Assembly: GCA_029339505.1 (NCBI GenBank)
Contig: JAQISU010000233.1
Span: forward strand, 1,596,001-1,660,000
DNA length: 64,000 bases
Direction of reading: 5' to 3'
Origin: Unio delphinus
Taxonomy: Eukaryota; Mollusca; Bivalvia; Unionida; Unionidae
The position numbers and the translations under genes were made by a program. The notes under the pieces are model-generated. The model worked only from the letters and a program-made list of their open reading frames with translations, had not been told where the DNA came from and did no database searches. Of the stretch, positions 33,850 to 53,779 are shown piece after piece (the first letter of the stretch is position 1; each line of letters opens with the position of its first letter).

Positions 33850-36795
33850 CTGCCTATGTTTGGTATGCAAAAGTGTGTGTTTACCTCAGGGCAGCACGGA
33901 GGTGGGCACTATATCATGTAGGAGAGACTACTGCGATCAGCACTATACTCTGATTAAGCATGGAAGCAAAGAAATGAAAATCTACTTGGGATGTCAAGAT
34001 GGAGTTCAATGTCAGCTCCAAGTATGTCACCGCTGTGGGAGACGAAACATCCGATCAATTAAATATTAATACAAAAAGTTCAGACCAAAGAAAAAAGACC
34101 TAAACGTATTCAGAGATTGTTAATGAGTTTTTGGCGTGACTCAGAGAATAGCGTTGGTGGACACAGTGGTTTTCCGATGGAAGGTACATCCCTTATTTAT
34201 TGGCTACGAAACCAGCGTAGAGGGAGATGTACGTTTTCCATGAAGTGAGGGCCACAATGTAACGTCATCTATTTGTATATGAAGCTAATCGTGGAATGGT
34301 TCCCATTGGCTAATCCATCTTAAAGATCAATGGTTATAAAGCCGATAATTGACTTTGTCGAATTACAAAACAAAACATATCAAAAGGCATGATTTCACTC
34401 TCCTTTATAATGATAGATTTAGCAGTTTGATGAGATCTTCTCGATTCATGCAGGGTATAACGATGCTTGAACACAGGTTCCTTATCGTTGGTCATGTTGA
34501 GTGAGCCTCTATCGTAGAGTGTTTCCTGCTAAGCCTCCTTGAGTAAGACGATGTCCTGTCATATGCCTATGACCTTGTTGATTGTAAGATTGACAACAAT
34601 ATCAATGATGAGATGGAACGCGTTAATGATTTCATCCTCAAGATTTTCCTTATTTTCCATGATGACTTAGGTAATGTATCGCGTATCGTTAACGTGAATC
34701 ACAGCCACGTCTTCCAAAATTGTTTTCAGAGTTGTATGCTCAGGCAGTCAATCAGGTTCTCGCCGTAGTAGATTTGACAACACCGTTGCGACACGCATTA
34801 GTATGCGGACACGGCCAGATCAGGATTTACCCTTCCATAGTCGCTGTACATGATGACGTAATACAATGTTTATGTAGCCTTCAGTAGATACAGTTGGTTT
34901 TTCGCGGGAATGGGATCATCATCATCGCTTTCTCTACCGGTAGGACGGTTGTTGAGTGTCATCCCTTCCATAATCGTATACACATCCTCGTACTCCAGAC
35001 CCACCTGCTTAAAACCCTACATTTATCGATAGCACTCGTAAGTGTTAGATTTCAGCAAATGCGTTTTCAATTAACCACCTTGTCCATGCACTCATGATCT
35101 TTTGCGTGGGTCTCATCGTCTTGCTTTCGACTAAATCGTCGATAGCATCTAAGATGTATGGATGAAATTAGTGGATGATGTGAATAATAAAATCCTTATC
35201 TCATCCAAACGCTTGATCAGCTTAGTCAATTCTGTATCGTTTCAGAAGGCATGCGTTGCATTGAGCTTGTTCATATCGTCTTACAATTGATTATTCCTCA
35301 TCTCCGCAACATCCGTAAACGTTTTAGTAACGTAAGAGTACTCAATGAATCAGTTCGAAGTAACTCCCAAGCCGACTTGTTATCAATGAGGGCATGGTAA
35401 GTGTTATCAACACGCACACTTATCAAGTATAGAGCCACGAGAGGTGCGAACGTCATGAGTCACAAGATCGTCCACCACAAACAGCTGTACATTACTCAGT
35501 CCAGGGCTGGAGGTTTTGCAGACACGCATTATACTCGGTACATGCTGTATTTAAGAGAGGGGGAGGACCTAATTAGTTCTCCAATCTACACCTTGTCATC
35601 TGTTCTGTATTGATAGGGTGGCCTCGGAAATGGCATTTATGAACTGAAAACTCGAACAGTGCGGTGATCTAATTTATGTACGCTATGAAAGCAATTCTCA
35701 CATTCACTCCATTGGAGCGGTTCATCTGCATGGTAAAAGCAAATGTATAATGTGTCAACGTGGAATACTATAAGGAGACACTAGCCACAAGGCCCATTCT
35801 ACTGTATTAGATGTTAACGAAAGAATCACACCAAAGTTTATCTTCACACGTTGCGCGTCCACGTGTTTCTTATTGACCACATCATTGTTGTTCATATGCT
35901 AGATTACATTAAAATTATATTGTAATCCAAAGTGAAGTCACTCGTGGATCCTCCTGTGTTTACCATAGCATAGTCCATTACTTGCCTATAACCGACAGGA
36001 CAGTCTTGGGTAAGTGTCACCGTCGTAGGAAGACCTGTCACATTAAATCCTCTCATGGCGAGATCTTCAGTGAGAGTTTCACCTGTCAACTATAACTTAG
36101 TGTCTCCAAACTATTTGAGCTGAGCATACAATATCGCTTGTGTATCATATGTGATGGGCGATATGTTTGGAAGTCCATGTAGAGTACTATTTTCCATTGA
36201 CGTAATCATGTACAAGTTGACCACGGGAAGGTTGTCAACCAGCAGAGGTTGATCGGTCATATTTTTCACGCGCAAACAGTCTGCCGTATGCACATAGATC
36301 TACAAGCCTTGCAAAATGGTAGATAATCGCTCCTTTGGTGTTGAGTCCAACGCAGAAGACCACTCGCATTGAATTGTTAGAAGAAATGCGTGGCTAAGGA
36401 GAGGAGATGAACAAGTCGCTCATCACCTGACCCGTCCCAGAGATAATGACAGAAACTCACGCCACCTGTTTTATCATATTTGTCTACCAGCACCACGTCT
36501 ACAGCTATTACAGGCCGTAAAGACCACACTGACTGTAGGACGTGCTTACAAACGCGTCCATCCGTCTTGATATTTGTCGTCATTATCGCTCCCACCCGCA
36601 ATGTCGTCTGTTTCAGCCAAGTCACGTGCAAACACAGTGCTGCATTGAACGTTGGATAAGGATAGATGACGTCTACCAGATTAGTCATGGAATCCTCAGA
36701 GGGACTGTGTTTGTCCTCATCCGAAAGGCTTCAGATTCCCCTGCAACAACTTTGCAAATAAGTGTATGGCATTTGTATATAAACCATTGACATCA
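33850..36795 (-). pseudogene. Relic of an unidentified minus-strand coding region, copy 2
   Basis: This is the counterpart of 7210-10150 with very few differences. The open pieces at 36688-36377, 36293-36111 and 36089-35904 match those of copy 1, with the same intervening stop codons. The decay therefore happened before the duplication, or was shared afterwards by conversion. A few small differences (for example near 34880 and 35190) are copy-specific. Function and origin are unknown. Confidence 0.45.
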
Positions 36796-37100
36796 TTATC
36801 TCCGAAAGGTATAAAAATGCTCCAGAAGATCATCACTGTATGATAACTTGACTGCTGTTTAAACGAGAAAGAGTATAATTAATTTATAGTCATACCATAT
36901 CAAGTATATATGTTAATCAATGATATACAGCTTAACTAACTGATACGAGCATTATTAATGACCAGTGTAACAAGAGATACTAAAGAGGCAGATGAAAAAA
37001 GAGAGAATGACAGGACGGGAATATCGATGAGACCTAATGAAACGACTCTCTACGAATCTATTCATGTAATTATATCACAAATCAATTTTCAATCATTAAC

Positions 37101-37325
37101 ATTGGTCCCTGAGTAGCCGAGTGGTCTAAAGCGCTCTCCGTTACGGATCACTTCCATCTCACCTCTGTCTGCGCGGGTTCGAGTCTAAGATTCGGCTAAT
37201 GTAGTTATGTGAGAAAGCTTGCCAGTAGTTTTCCCGGGTTCTACCTACATCAATAGTACTGGTCACTATGTATAGACTATTGTGTGCTGAAAAATGGCGT
37301 TAAACCCCGACAACAAAATCAATCA
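37101..37325 (+). repeat. tRNA-derived SINE, copy 2
   Basis: This is the duplicate of the SINE at 10461, with the same A and B boxes and only a few substitutions. It was present before the segmental duplication. Confidence 0.8.
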
Positions 37326-38195
37326 ATTACATACAAATTAAGTATTGTTAAATGTAATAATTATGCTTATATAAAATATACTGACAACGCACACACATTA
37401 TGCTAATGCTACTATAATATCTTAAAATTACTGAGGAGGAGTATGTGTGTGTGTGATTTTGGTTTTCAACGCACCATTCACTTTTTGTCAGGCATAGCAC
37501 TACCCTGTCTGCAGTGTTGCAGCTTATAGTCATATCTAGCACTGTGGCATCGTGGCGCAGACACCATATTCTTTAGATGAGTATGAGTTCAGTGATTTAG
37601 GGACAAATCCATATACGAACGGAACTGGCAACGATGAACGAAAACTTTTAAAAGGCCTGAAGCAATATCTATTCAGAGAGAATGTTTATTTTGATATGTA
37701 GGCAAATATATTAGAAAGAAAATTGCACGTTAAAGAATTTGCTCTGGTAGTGCAATCCTCAAAAGTAGAACATATCAACAAAAACAAAGTAGCGTTGTCT
37801 AAGTATGATAACACTTTGCTTTTGTTTTAACCAACTCACACCCATTATGGTAATACCATTATAGTATCTTACAACAAATGGTTGACTGGCGAGGAGGGGA
37901 GATATAAAATAAATGCATTATTCAGTAAAACCGAGATTCAAAAGTGTACACCTGTACGTTGCAAGACAATGGTTACAAGAACAATCAAAATAGACGTTGT
38001 ACAAATCCATTCTGTAGGAGCATATCAGGCTCTAACATCTACTGATAGCCAACTACCCAGTTGCGTATCCCTTGGCTACCGAGGTACAAATAACTGTTTT
38101 ATGTCATTGATGTGTTTTCTCAGTTGCCTTGAAGGGTTCCTTTGCCATCCGAGACAAGTTTACTGTGAGATTTAAAAGTTAGTCTTGAAACAAAG

Positions 38196-38893
38196 ATGGT
38201 ATTCCCATAATCTAAATAGAAATGCCGGAAAAGATTGAGAAGCAACAAGATTCGTAAAAGGCAACAAATAAATATTTATTTCCCTAGAATATAAAGTGAA
38301 AAATATAGAACTAACGTACGGTATTGCGAAGAATAATCACAAATAATCAACGAATTACTAACACACGACATAGTATTTAAAATTTCGAACAAATGTTACC
38401 AACATTCCAAAATAAATGCAAAGCTGAAAGTGTTGATTAGTCCGGGGTGTCCTGTGCCGTAATGATGTGCCATTTTGGATTCTAACTAATTCACAAACCT
38501 TTACGTGCTAGAATATAAATAGCACAATGATGTAACAATTTTCAGTAGCAATTCCAATTATCCAGTTCTTCATTTATGTCTATATAATGGGGTGGGGTGG
38601 GGGTGCAGACGCTCAGCTGACATGGTATTCCCATGATCTAAATAGAAATGCCAGAAAAGATTGAGAAGCAACAAGATTCGTAAAAGGCAACAAATAAGTA
38701 TTTATTTCCGTAGAATATAAAGTGAAAACTATAGAAATAATGTACGGTATTGCGAAGAATTAAAAATAATCAATGAATTACTAACACACGACATAGTATT
38801 TAAAATTTCGAACAAATGTTAGCAACATTCCAAAATAAATGCAAAGCTGAAAGTGTTGATTAGTCCGAGGTGTCCTGTGCCGTAATGATGTGC
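38196..38893. repeat. 426-bp tandem duplication inside copy 2
   Basis: This is the counterpart of 11554-12252; the two units start at 38196 and 38622. No coding potential was recognised. Confidence 0.85.
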
Positions 38894-39991
38894 CAATAGT
38901 CTTTTGTTGAATCACATTTCAAGAATATATCCTAATTTGAATTTCACTGAATCCATGTATCATTTCCATTAACGTCATTTTTGGGCACTTTGTATTTCCA
39001 GAGAAGAATCACTTACATTAAAAAAATTAAATAACTTATTTCCGGCCCAAATGAAATACTGGACACAAACATAATACAACTGATTATGCTTAGATCTAAA
39101 AGCCTGAATAAATATTTTGTCCAGTATAAAGATTGCATCATCTTCTAACTAACCACATATCACAATTAACACTGTCTATACACAAAATATATTACCTAAA
39201 GGAATATTTCATTCTAAAATTTTCCAAACGGTTGCGAGATTAAATCGTTGTTATAATTAGACGTCTATTATTAAAATTATAATAAAGAACAGGTTAACAC
39301 AATTTACTTGACTCAGACAAAGAAACAATATCATAACAGTTAATCCATATTCATAGAGAAAAAATAGTTATGTATTAGTTGTTTTCAGAATTACAAAAAT
39401 CAATAAATGCGATCAGCTAGAAAAAAAATTAATTTTGACTAGGACTAGGTCACCACAACATAAACATTTCCACATTATACAATGAAAAAAGTAACTAACA
39501 ATCAACGGAAGATAAGATACATAACAAAACCACCCATCACGTATTCTAAATGCCGTTGGTTCGATTCATACCCTGAACAACTTGAGTAAAATACTTAGTT
39601 GTATCCAGGGAAAGGTATTTTGTTCTCATTTTCTGAGCATGATACGGCCACTAATATGTGAAACCTGTGTTAAAACCATAAAAACAAAACATAACAAGGT
39701 ATAACGTAATATATAGTATCATGGGGTGTTTTCTGTTGTAGCTAAATCTAAAATATGTAATATTAAGAAAAAACAACAAATAACATATGAACATATGAAA
39801 TAAGATCACTAATTAAGAATAAATTCAACAATTTTGTAATTAAACAAGGAATCGTGAGTGAGAGCAAGGTTTAACGTTGGAGACAAACGATCGCGTACTG
39901 TACAAACGAAGGCCACGCAGTACTTAGTTTTGCACGCGTGCACAGCCTCGCTTTCATTGGCCTTACTACACAGCAGTAAAAGTAGCAGTCG

Positions 39992-40171
39992 TCCGATGAT
40001 GAGGAGCCAGTGATCGTTTCAACTGCCAGGATTAAAGAAATCTGCAACAAGTTGGCAGACGTCGAAGACTTCATTGTGAACCATCATCCAAACAAACTTG
40101 TTGCTAACAGGGCAGTAAACCTGATGAATGATAACGCGATGGCCCACTTCAGAAAGGTTCTCCAGCAATTT
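39992..40171 (+). pseudogene. C-terminal fragment of a pogo/Tigger-like transposase, copy 2
   Basis: This is the duplicate of 13365-13547 with the same reading (VNHHPNKLVANRAVNLMN) and the same truncation, followed by a shorter (AT)n tract. Confidence 0.6.
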
Positions 40172-40178
40172 ATATATA

Positions 40179-40180
<2 letters not shown>

Positions 40181-40231
<51 letters not shown>
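40181..40231. repeat. (AT)n microsatellite, copy 2
   Basis: This is the shorter counterpart of 13553-13630, beside the transposase scrap. Confidence 0.95.
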
Positions 40232-40235
<4 letters not shown>

Positions 40236-40239
40236 TCTA

Positions 40240-42300
40240 CAAATATATTCGTGATATATATGAATTCAAAGTTAGATAAGTGTATTGTTAAATTAAAACA
40301 AATATGCTTGATATGTATGGCTTCAAAGATATAAAGATATATGCAGGTTTAATATTAAAATGAAAAATGGATACTTGAAGTTGATATGTATAGAAAGTTA
40401 TATAAGTAATGTTAAATTGAGCACATATCATCTGACCTGTATCCATTGTCAAATTAAATCGATCCACATTCATATAATGACTAATATGTATGAATAAAAG
40501 TATCGATAAAATTCATCTTGTTGATAATGAGTTGATAATTCTAAGACAATGGGCAGTTAAAAGGACTTCTAAGATAGATATCAGATTTCTTTTTAAATAA
40601 AATAGCGTACAATTAGTATTTAGTAATACTATATCAAGCGTCTATTTTAATGTGTGATATACAGCGTAACTAACTTATGAATTCATTAGTAACGACCATT
40701 GTAGCCAAGAGATAAAATAGAGCTAGATGTAAAAGAGAGAAAGATAGGACGGGAATATCGGTGAGAGCTAACGCAACGAGGCTCTACAAATCTATTCATG
40801 TAATTATATCACATATCAATTTTCAATCAATAACATACAGATAAAGTATTGTACATATAGTAGTCATTTTTTATCACATAATGCCTGTATCCAAGATAAA
40901 TGTACAACATATGCTTCTTTATCAACGTAAATATAAAATATATGTTTAAATACTTTAGACACAAAATGTAAAAATGATTTTTTTTGTAAAGCATCAGAAA
41001 GATTAAACACTATCATTAAAATCATATTCATGTGGTGGGATACACCAGTAAAACGATTTAAATATTAACGTTATGTAAAATGCATATAAAATATTTTTTT
41101 ACAACCCCATATATAAACTGTTTCAAATAACGTGAAACTCAATTCAAGGTCATCCTCTTATGTACAGAAGTACATATAACAAATGCAAATATGTCGATAT
41201 CAGGCGTTTTTTTGCATCTGTTACAACGATACAGTTTGGAATGGATGTACAGTCATAGTAACGTGCAAAAGGACCGCCGTATGGGCCTAATTATTTTCAA
41301 CCAAAAAAATCATACATTGAAGATATATCGTTAATATGACACTTATTTCTATTACTATCTCACGTATACAAGAGACCTTTATCAGTTATTGACGGATGAA
41401 CCACGATACAGTTCTTATTTGTAAACGTGTATACGTAACATGCATAGCGTATGAGGTCGACATATTTTAATTTGTTATTTTGAAATGTTATTTCATTTTA
41501 AGATGACATACAGTTGCCACTATACATGCTTTTGGTGTCGCCTTTCTTTACTTATCAACACAATTAAGCAACGGTTAATAAAATAGAATGTACTGCGTTA
41601 TAACAAGTGTACAATTATGGAAATATTTCGCTAAATTATGTATAAATGTATGTTAAATTGAATATTGATTCGTGTGTGTGTATGTGTGTGTGTGTGTGTG
41701 TAAAATAATAATAATAATAATATTAATACAAATAATAATAATAATGCCACTCTGAACAGAAGACACGCTTCATTTGGTTGAAACATACACAAGTTAATAT
41801 TTGATAAAATTAAATTAAATGCCAATTAAGAGTTATATTGCTTGAATGCAATAAAACATTTCGCAATCCATAAATTAAACTCAGTACTGCAAACTGTTTT
41901 TCGTCCGTCGTACCAACCGATGGATTCAATAAATTATTAATGAAGCGTCTTTTACATTTTTCTAGAATAGACGATAACGTAGTCCTAAATGCATATCTAC
42001 AACAGGTGACTGATTCAACATCTACCAAGAAAACTAACCTGGCATTTTAATATGGCAGTCAAAAGCGTTGTCCGTGGATATATTTAGTACTTCCGCACTA
42101 TCCCTATAAATGTATCACTCTAGAGAGTACTACATGCCCGTCAGTATACAGTTATGTCCCTTGTTCTCGCCTGTCGTATCCAGTCACAGATATTGTCAAA
42201 TAGAATTTTGTTCGCACATTTATAAAATTATCTACATTCAACCACTTAGAATAGAATTATTCTCAGAACATTCAGCAAATGCAGCAGCAATATGCTGTAC
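40240..42300. other. AT-rich sequence downstream of the IAP gene, copy 2
   Basis: This is the counterpart of 13640-15700; no gene was seen. A GT run (about 41680-41700) and an AAT-rich tract (41704-41745) are present. Confidence 0.35.
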
Positions 42301-42307
42301 ATGATTT

Positions 42308-42308
<1 letters not shown>

Positions 42309-42378
<70 letters not shown>
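42309..42378. repeat. (TC)n microsatellite beside the RING exon, copy 2
   Basis: The run ends about ten bases from the IAP stop codon and is longer than in copy 1. Confidence 0.95.
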
Positions 42379-42380
<2 letters not shown>

Positions 42381-42385
42381 ATATC

Positions 42386-48719
<6,334 letters not shown>

Positions 48720-48775
48720 CTGAAAATATTCATTCATAAAATTGATAATATTATTGAGCATTAGCTTCTCTTTGT

Positions 48776-49005
48776 AATGGACCACGGGTGGCCAAATGGT
48801 CTAAGGGGCTCGCCTTTTGCGATCACCTCTGTGCTCATGGGTTCGAGTCGTATAATTCGCCAACGTAAGTATGTTAGAAAGCTTGGCACTAGCTTCCCGT
48901 TGGTTGATGGTTCTTCGCGTGTTTATCCCGGGTTCATCCTCCATCAGATATATTGGGCGTCGTGTTATAACTCGTGCTGAAAATGCCGTTAAACCCACAA
49001 ACAAC
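48776..49005 (+). repeat. tRNA-derived SINE, IAP intron, copy 2
   Basis: A-box-like GGCCAAATGGTCT, B-box GGGTTCGAGTC and body TCCCGTTGG...TTATCCCGGGTTC are present, ending in GCCGTTAAACCC. It is homologous to the degraded element at 21880 in copy 1, so the insertion predates the duplication. Confidence 0.75.
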
Positions 49006-49404
49006 CAGTGTCTGAGTAAACTACTTTGTCATAATAAGAATTAGACGTTACGTGTTCCATAGTTAATGAAATATTCTTGAAGCATAACGAATCAGAAAGG
49101 TGCGGATATTTGTTTTTCTTTCTTTGTTTAGTTTTGAAGAACCACGAATCACATAAATACAGCATTACACCTTTTAGTTATATCAAATTATACTGTGCAA
49201 TATATGCTATCGTAATACAAGAAAGTTTTGAAACGATTTATAAAATACATATTTCAGCATTTTTTTATAAACATCTAACAGTTAAGTGTATGTAGGAGCG
49301 ATATAGCACATTTTAATAATGTGTATGACTTCCCATGGTCTTTTGTCAGGTAACAGTTTGTAAAAGTCAGCTTTGCGGTAAATAACACTGTTGTGTTCGT
49401 TCTG

Positions 49405-49640
49405 TCAAACGATCTTTTCAGCACATGATAGGCTATATATAGTGACCAATATTACTGTCGAAGAAAGAACCCAGGAAAACGCGGACAAGAACCATCGACC
49501 CACGTGACGCTACTGTCAAGCTTTCTCACATACCCACATTGGGCTAGTCCTAGACATTATAGAACCCACGTAGACAGAGTAAGAAGACAGTGATCGGTAA
49601 AGGCTAGAGCTTTAGACCACTCGACCACCAGGAACCCCTG
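49405..49640 (-). repeat. tRNA-derived SINE, reverse orientation, copy 2 only
   Basis: Read on minus, it begins with GGTCTAAAGC after GTGGTCGAG, followed by a tRNA-like head and the usual body, ending CGTTTGACAG. The corresponding site in copy 1 (about 22440) has no insert: AGCAATAATATAACTG there against CGGTAAATAAC...GATATAACTG here. It therefore jumped in after the duplication or was lost from copy 1. Confidence 0.7.
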
Positions 49641-50074
49641 ATATAACTGCATCAGATGAAGTAAGTCCAAATAATGATAATACAGCATAAATACATCTGT
49701 TGCGTAATCGTATATCTGGAAATATTTACACGACCTTTCATGTGTTATTCTTGTACATTTCATTTTTCTGTTGGTCACATCTTTCAAGTTTTAGTTCAAT
49801 ATACAAATAATAAGCAGACAATTGCATATATCCAAAGATTTTATGAAAACTCTTTTCTAGATATTGTCTGATTTATTTTAAAAGCTAATCCAAATTTACC
49901 AAACATTTGATTCCTTTCTCTAAAAGCGACAAAAAGTGATGTCATGTTTATTACACAATCCTAACAACCTCTTGTAAAATGACATTATTATCGTTTTAAG
50001 AATTTGTTCTCTTTCTGTCAATTGCTTTTAATTATTACGCAAGCTAAGAAGTTTTGAATGACTCTGGTTCTTAC

Positions 50075-50130
50075 CTGTGGTCATAAAATGTATTTATGAC
50101 AGAAGCAAGAAAATAAACAGTCCTTCTGAG
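50075..50130 (-). CDS. Candidate upstream IAP exon, copy 2
   Basis: This is the 56-bp counterpart of 22646-22703, two bases shorter. Acceptor CTTTACAG and donor CACAG/GTAAGAA are kept. The length change alters the frame relative to copy 1, so at most one of the two can be correct. Confidence 0.35.
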
Positions 50131-51348
50131 CTGTAAAGAGAACAATTCGACATTATTAAAAATTAAAAAGGAGAATTTTATAATGATGTGATTGAGTTAT
50201 CGGATAAAAGTAACTCATAGATGTTTACTAACTTTTCCATTGCTTTACGAACCCATGCTCAAACGATATTTGTATCTCAAATTGAATAATATTATAAGGG
50301 ATTCGAGCAAATGTTAAATATTCGCTCAGAAGATAAAAGAAAGACGAACATGAAAGTAAATAGTCATTACACTGGAGACGTACACATGTAGTCGTTACTC
50401 AGTAAGAGGAAATCTCACAAACCGTTTTGTTTTGAAAACATAAAACGGCACATAGACATAACATATGAATACTGGCTATCCTTTTTTAAATAAAAACATT
50501 TTCATTGATATTTGGTTGCCGTGTTCATGTCTCTACTATAAAACATTACTTAATTTACCTAATTACTTTAACACATATAGTTTGTTCTCATCTTCAGAGC
50601 TGATTGTAATTTAAGTGTCAGACATATATAGTATATTATGGTCCGTAAATACATGTATCATATTACATGAGAATTCGGAACGTTACAATAATATCACAAA
50701 TCGAAGCTCAGAAAATAAAATTGTTAAAATATTGTTTATTTGCAGTTTTAAGGGCATCAGTTAAAAGACGAGACACTGACGGACCATAAAGAAGAAGGTT
50801 ATAATTCCTAATACTTGAAAGAGAGGCTCAGGTTTATACAATAAACAGAATTAAAATCGTGTCAACATTAAAAATCCTTAAAGGAAGTTTTGAGAAATAT
50901 CACAGTAAACATATTACTCCTATTTGAAGAGTTTTGCTATTTTGATAGGTTTTGATTGAATGTGGCTAAGAGTTCCACACTAATTCTAAATCTCGATGTT
51001 TGTGAATCATTTATGAAACGTCACCATTTCGAACCGACTCAGTCAGATTGTAAATTACGATTGGATAATTTGATTCAACCATCAGTTTCAACGAGTTTAC
51101 TTTGGAGCAAACTTTCGTTTCGGAAAAAAAATTGTTTTTGGATGCGTAGACCTTATACGATCATGTTATGAACTCGCAAAGAGATGTGAACGATTTTATT
51201 CCAGTAAAGATATTGTTTTCTTGGACTGAATTTCCAAGCAAATAATTAGGTACAAGCTTTTACCTGATGAGGTCCCTTGTATTTTATTAAGGACGTACAT
51301 GTGATATCAGACAAAAACACATTTACAACGTGTTATGAGTTGTGTTAC

Positions 51349-51555
51349 CTTTGTGTCGAACTCCTACAAGCAAATGTCTGGAGCTCAATAGAGAACGGAC
51401 CGACAGATAACGATTAAGTCTCGTAGAATATTGTAGGAAATAGGTTATCTCACTTTTTACTGTTCCAATCTTCCCAATAATATTTACAAATAGCTGGAGA
51501 TATGGGCTTTTGATAGGAAGACCAATCCTTTCAAATCGTGGTAAGTCCAACGTGT
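51349..51555 (-). CDS. Candidate 5' exon, copy 2
   Basis: The acceptor TATCATACAG and donor CAAAG/GTAACA bound 207 bp, open in one frame (DTLDLPRFERIGLPIKSPYL and then LFVNIIGKIGTVKSEI). No domain was recognised. It may belong to the 5' part of the IAP gene or to a separate gene. Confidence 0.35.
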
Positions 51556-51599
51556 CTGTATGATAAATTAAAGAAACAATAATGTACCTACAGTAAAAA

Positions 51600-51924
51600 A
51601 AAAAATTAGGAAAATTAATCCATGGTGTTTTAACGGGATGCATTTTCTTTTAGATATATTACATCTTGATACGCAGTGAATAAACTATTACAACAGATTG
51701 TAATGGTCGTTATTTAAAAGCTCTTTGGATGAATACTGTGTCAGGAGAAATAGTCCGATATATGAAATTTTAAACTTCGCAATACCGTCAATGTCAAAAA
51801 ACATCGGAGCGGATCAATAACACACGGCAGATATGAAAGTGCACCTGTCGGTATCACATAAGATAAGAAAAAATCCGTTACAAATGAAAAAGACGTGTAT
51901 TAGTAGTTTGTTAATTACCCATCA

Positions 51925-52001
<77 letters not shown>

Positions 52002-53580
52002 GATTTATAAATGTTCACATACAAAATGCAATGAACGTTCAATAGAATATTTGCGTTTTACATTCTAGTTAGATCGTTAGTGAATTAGTGAATAGTGGTA
52101 GTATCAATATCACTGTAAATGATGCGAATAAAATCTGGATGCATGTACCATTTGATAATTATCATTAGTTGTTAACTTGACTCGCTAACGTTTTAACTGA
52201 AATGTGCTCCAATAAAACCCTCAGTATTCTTTAGTGTTGGTAATTTTAAAAAAGGCTGATACACAGGTAGAAAGGTGTTGTTTTCCATCTCATTTAAACG
52301 GATGTAATTCACCTAAAAGCCATAAACATAAGTCTTTTCAGTTATTGATTTTAATTAATACAAATGAAAAATATGTGCCCTAAGTAACAACCGTTTGCAA
52401 GTATAATTAATCAAAAAAATTTATAGAGGTAACATTACTAGCCTGATTGATCTCAATTTCTTTTGGGATACCTTTCTAAGACTAAATTCCTGAATGCAAC
52501 GAAATTTTTCCAGACTTTGTCAGTTGGTTTTGAGTGTTATTTGCATATTTGCATGCGATTAATATATGAACAGTAATTTGAAAGTAAAGTTATTAAAATT
52601 ACTTGCTCTAATTTATCTACACGATATAGTGATTCAAGTGTTAATTGTTATCATAGTGGTATGATCGAATCTCTTATTTGTATTATTATTGTTGTTGTTA
52701 TTATTATTTTTATTCATATTCATATTATAATTATTAGTTTTATTATTAGTAGTAGTATTAGTATTAGGATTATGATCATGATTATTATTATTATTATTAT
52801 TATTATTAGCACCTCAAGGTTGTGCTTCAGTTCTAAAATCTAAATATATCCTAATCACACACACACACACACACACACACTATTATGCCAGATGGATTCA
52901 TCAACTATGAATGGTAATTACAGTTAATTTAATTGTGTAAACAACAGCTGGCTTGTACGTTTGATTTGCATCATACGCTTCACACTTGCTCTAGTTGTAA
53001 GGGTGGTCTAAATAACATACTATTTACTTATTTATCCACAGGTCTTTTATTACTACTTTTATTATTCATTCTATTTTAAAACCTTTCTTTAAAATGTCAA
53101 TAACATATCAATGAGTGGCTATTTGGCTACAATTCCTCACCATTGTCATTCGTCCATATACATGAGGAATACGTGAATAATACGTACTAGTCCTAATTTT
53201 AGACCTGTGAGTTTATGCGTTCAGTGAATAAATAGATATACTGCGTGGTAAGTATCAGAAAACAAGAACGATGAGCTTCATACGTCATACAAGTCATGAC
53301 CTGTTAAGTCGTTCAACTTTCTTTGGTGATACCGTTCTCCATATTTACGTCATTCAGTACGTTATCCAGTACAGGACACGTTTTGATAAGAGATATGCTG
53401 AATAAGGGTCAGGTCGTCTGTGTAAACTGTCATATCAATACACAGTGTCATATATCTGCGACGTCATCATAATCAATATATTATGCCTAATATGTACCAC
53501 ATTGTATGGCTGTATGTAAATATACGTGACAAAATGCTAACAATTTAATACTATCACGTTTAACTTTATCAACATGGCCT
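51600..53580. other. Unique AT-rich sequence right of the duplication
   Basis: No gene was seen. It contains an (AT)n tract at 51926-52000, an ATT-rich stretch at 52675-52810 and a CA run at 52856-52880. Confidence 0.45.
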
Positions 53581-53581
53581 T

Positions 53582-53583
<2 letters not shown>

Positions 53584-53642
<59 letters not shown>

Positions 53643-53658
53643 AGAGAGAGAGAGAGAT
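53584..53658. repeat. (TC)n followed by (AG)n
   Basis: A TC run passes directly into an AG run, so the two halves are self-complementary and could fold back. Confidence 0.9.
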
Positions 53659-53779
53659 TGAATATATATATATATTGAAGTTTCGTGTCAAATTATTACT
53701 AGTTGGTATCGATTTTCATTTTCTGCGTTTTGAAATCATAAGTAGCCTTTGCTCATAACGTCTATTAGAGTTATTATTG

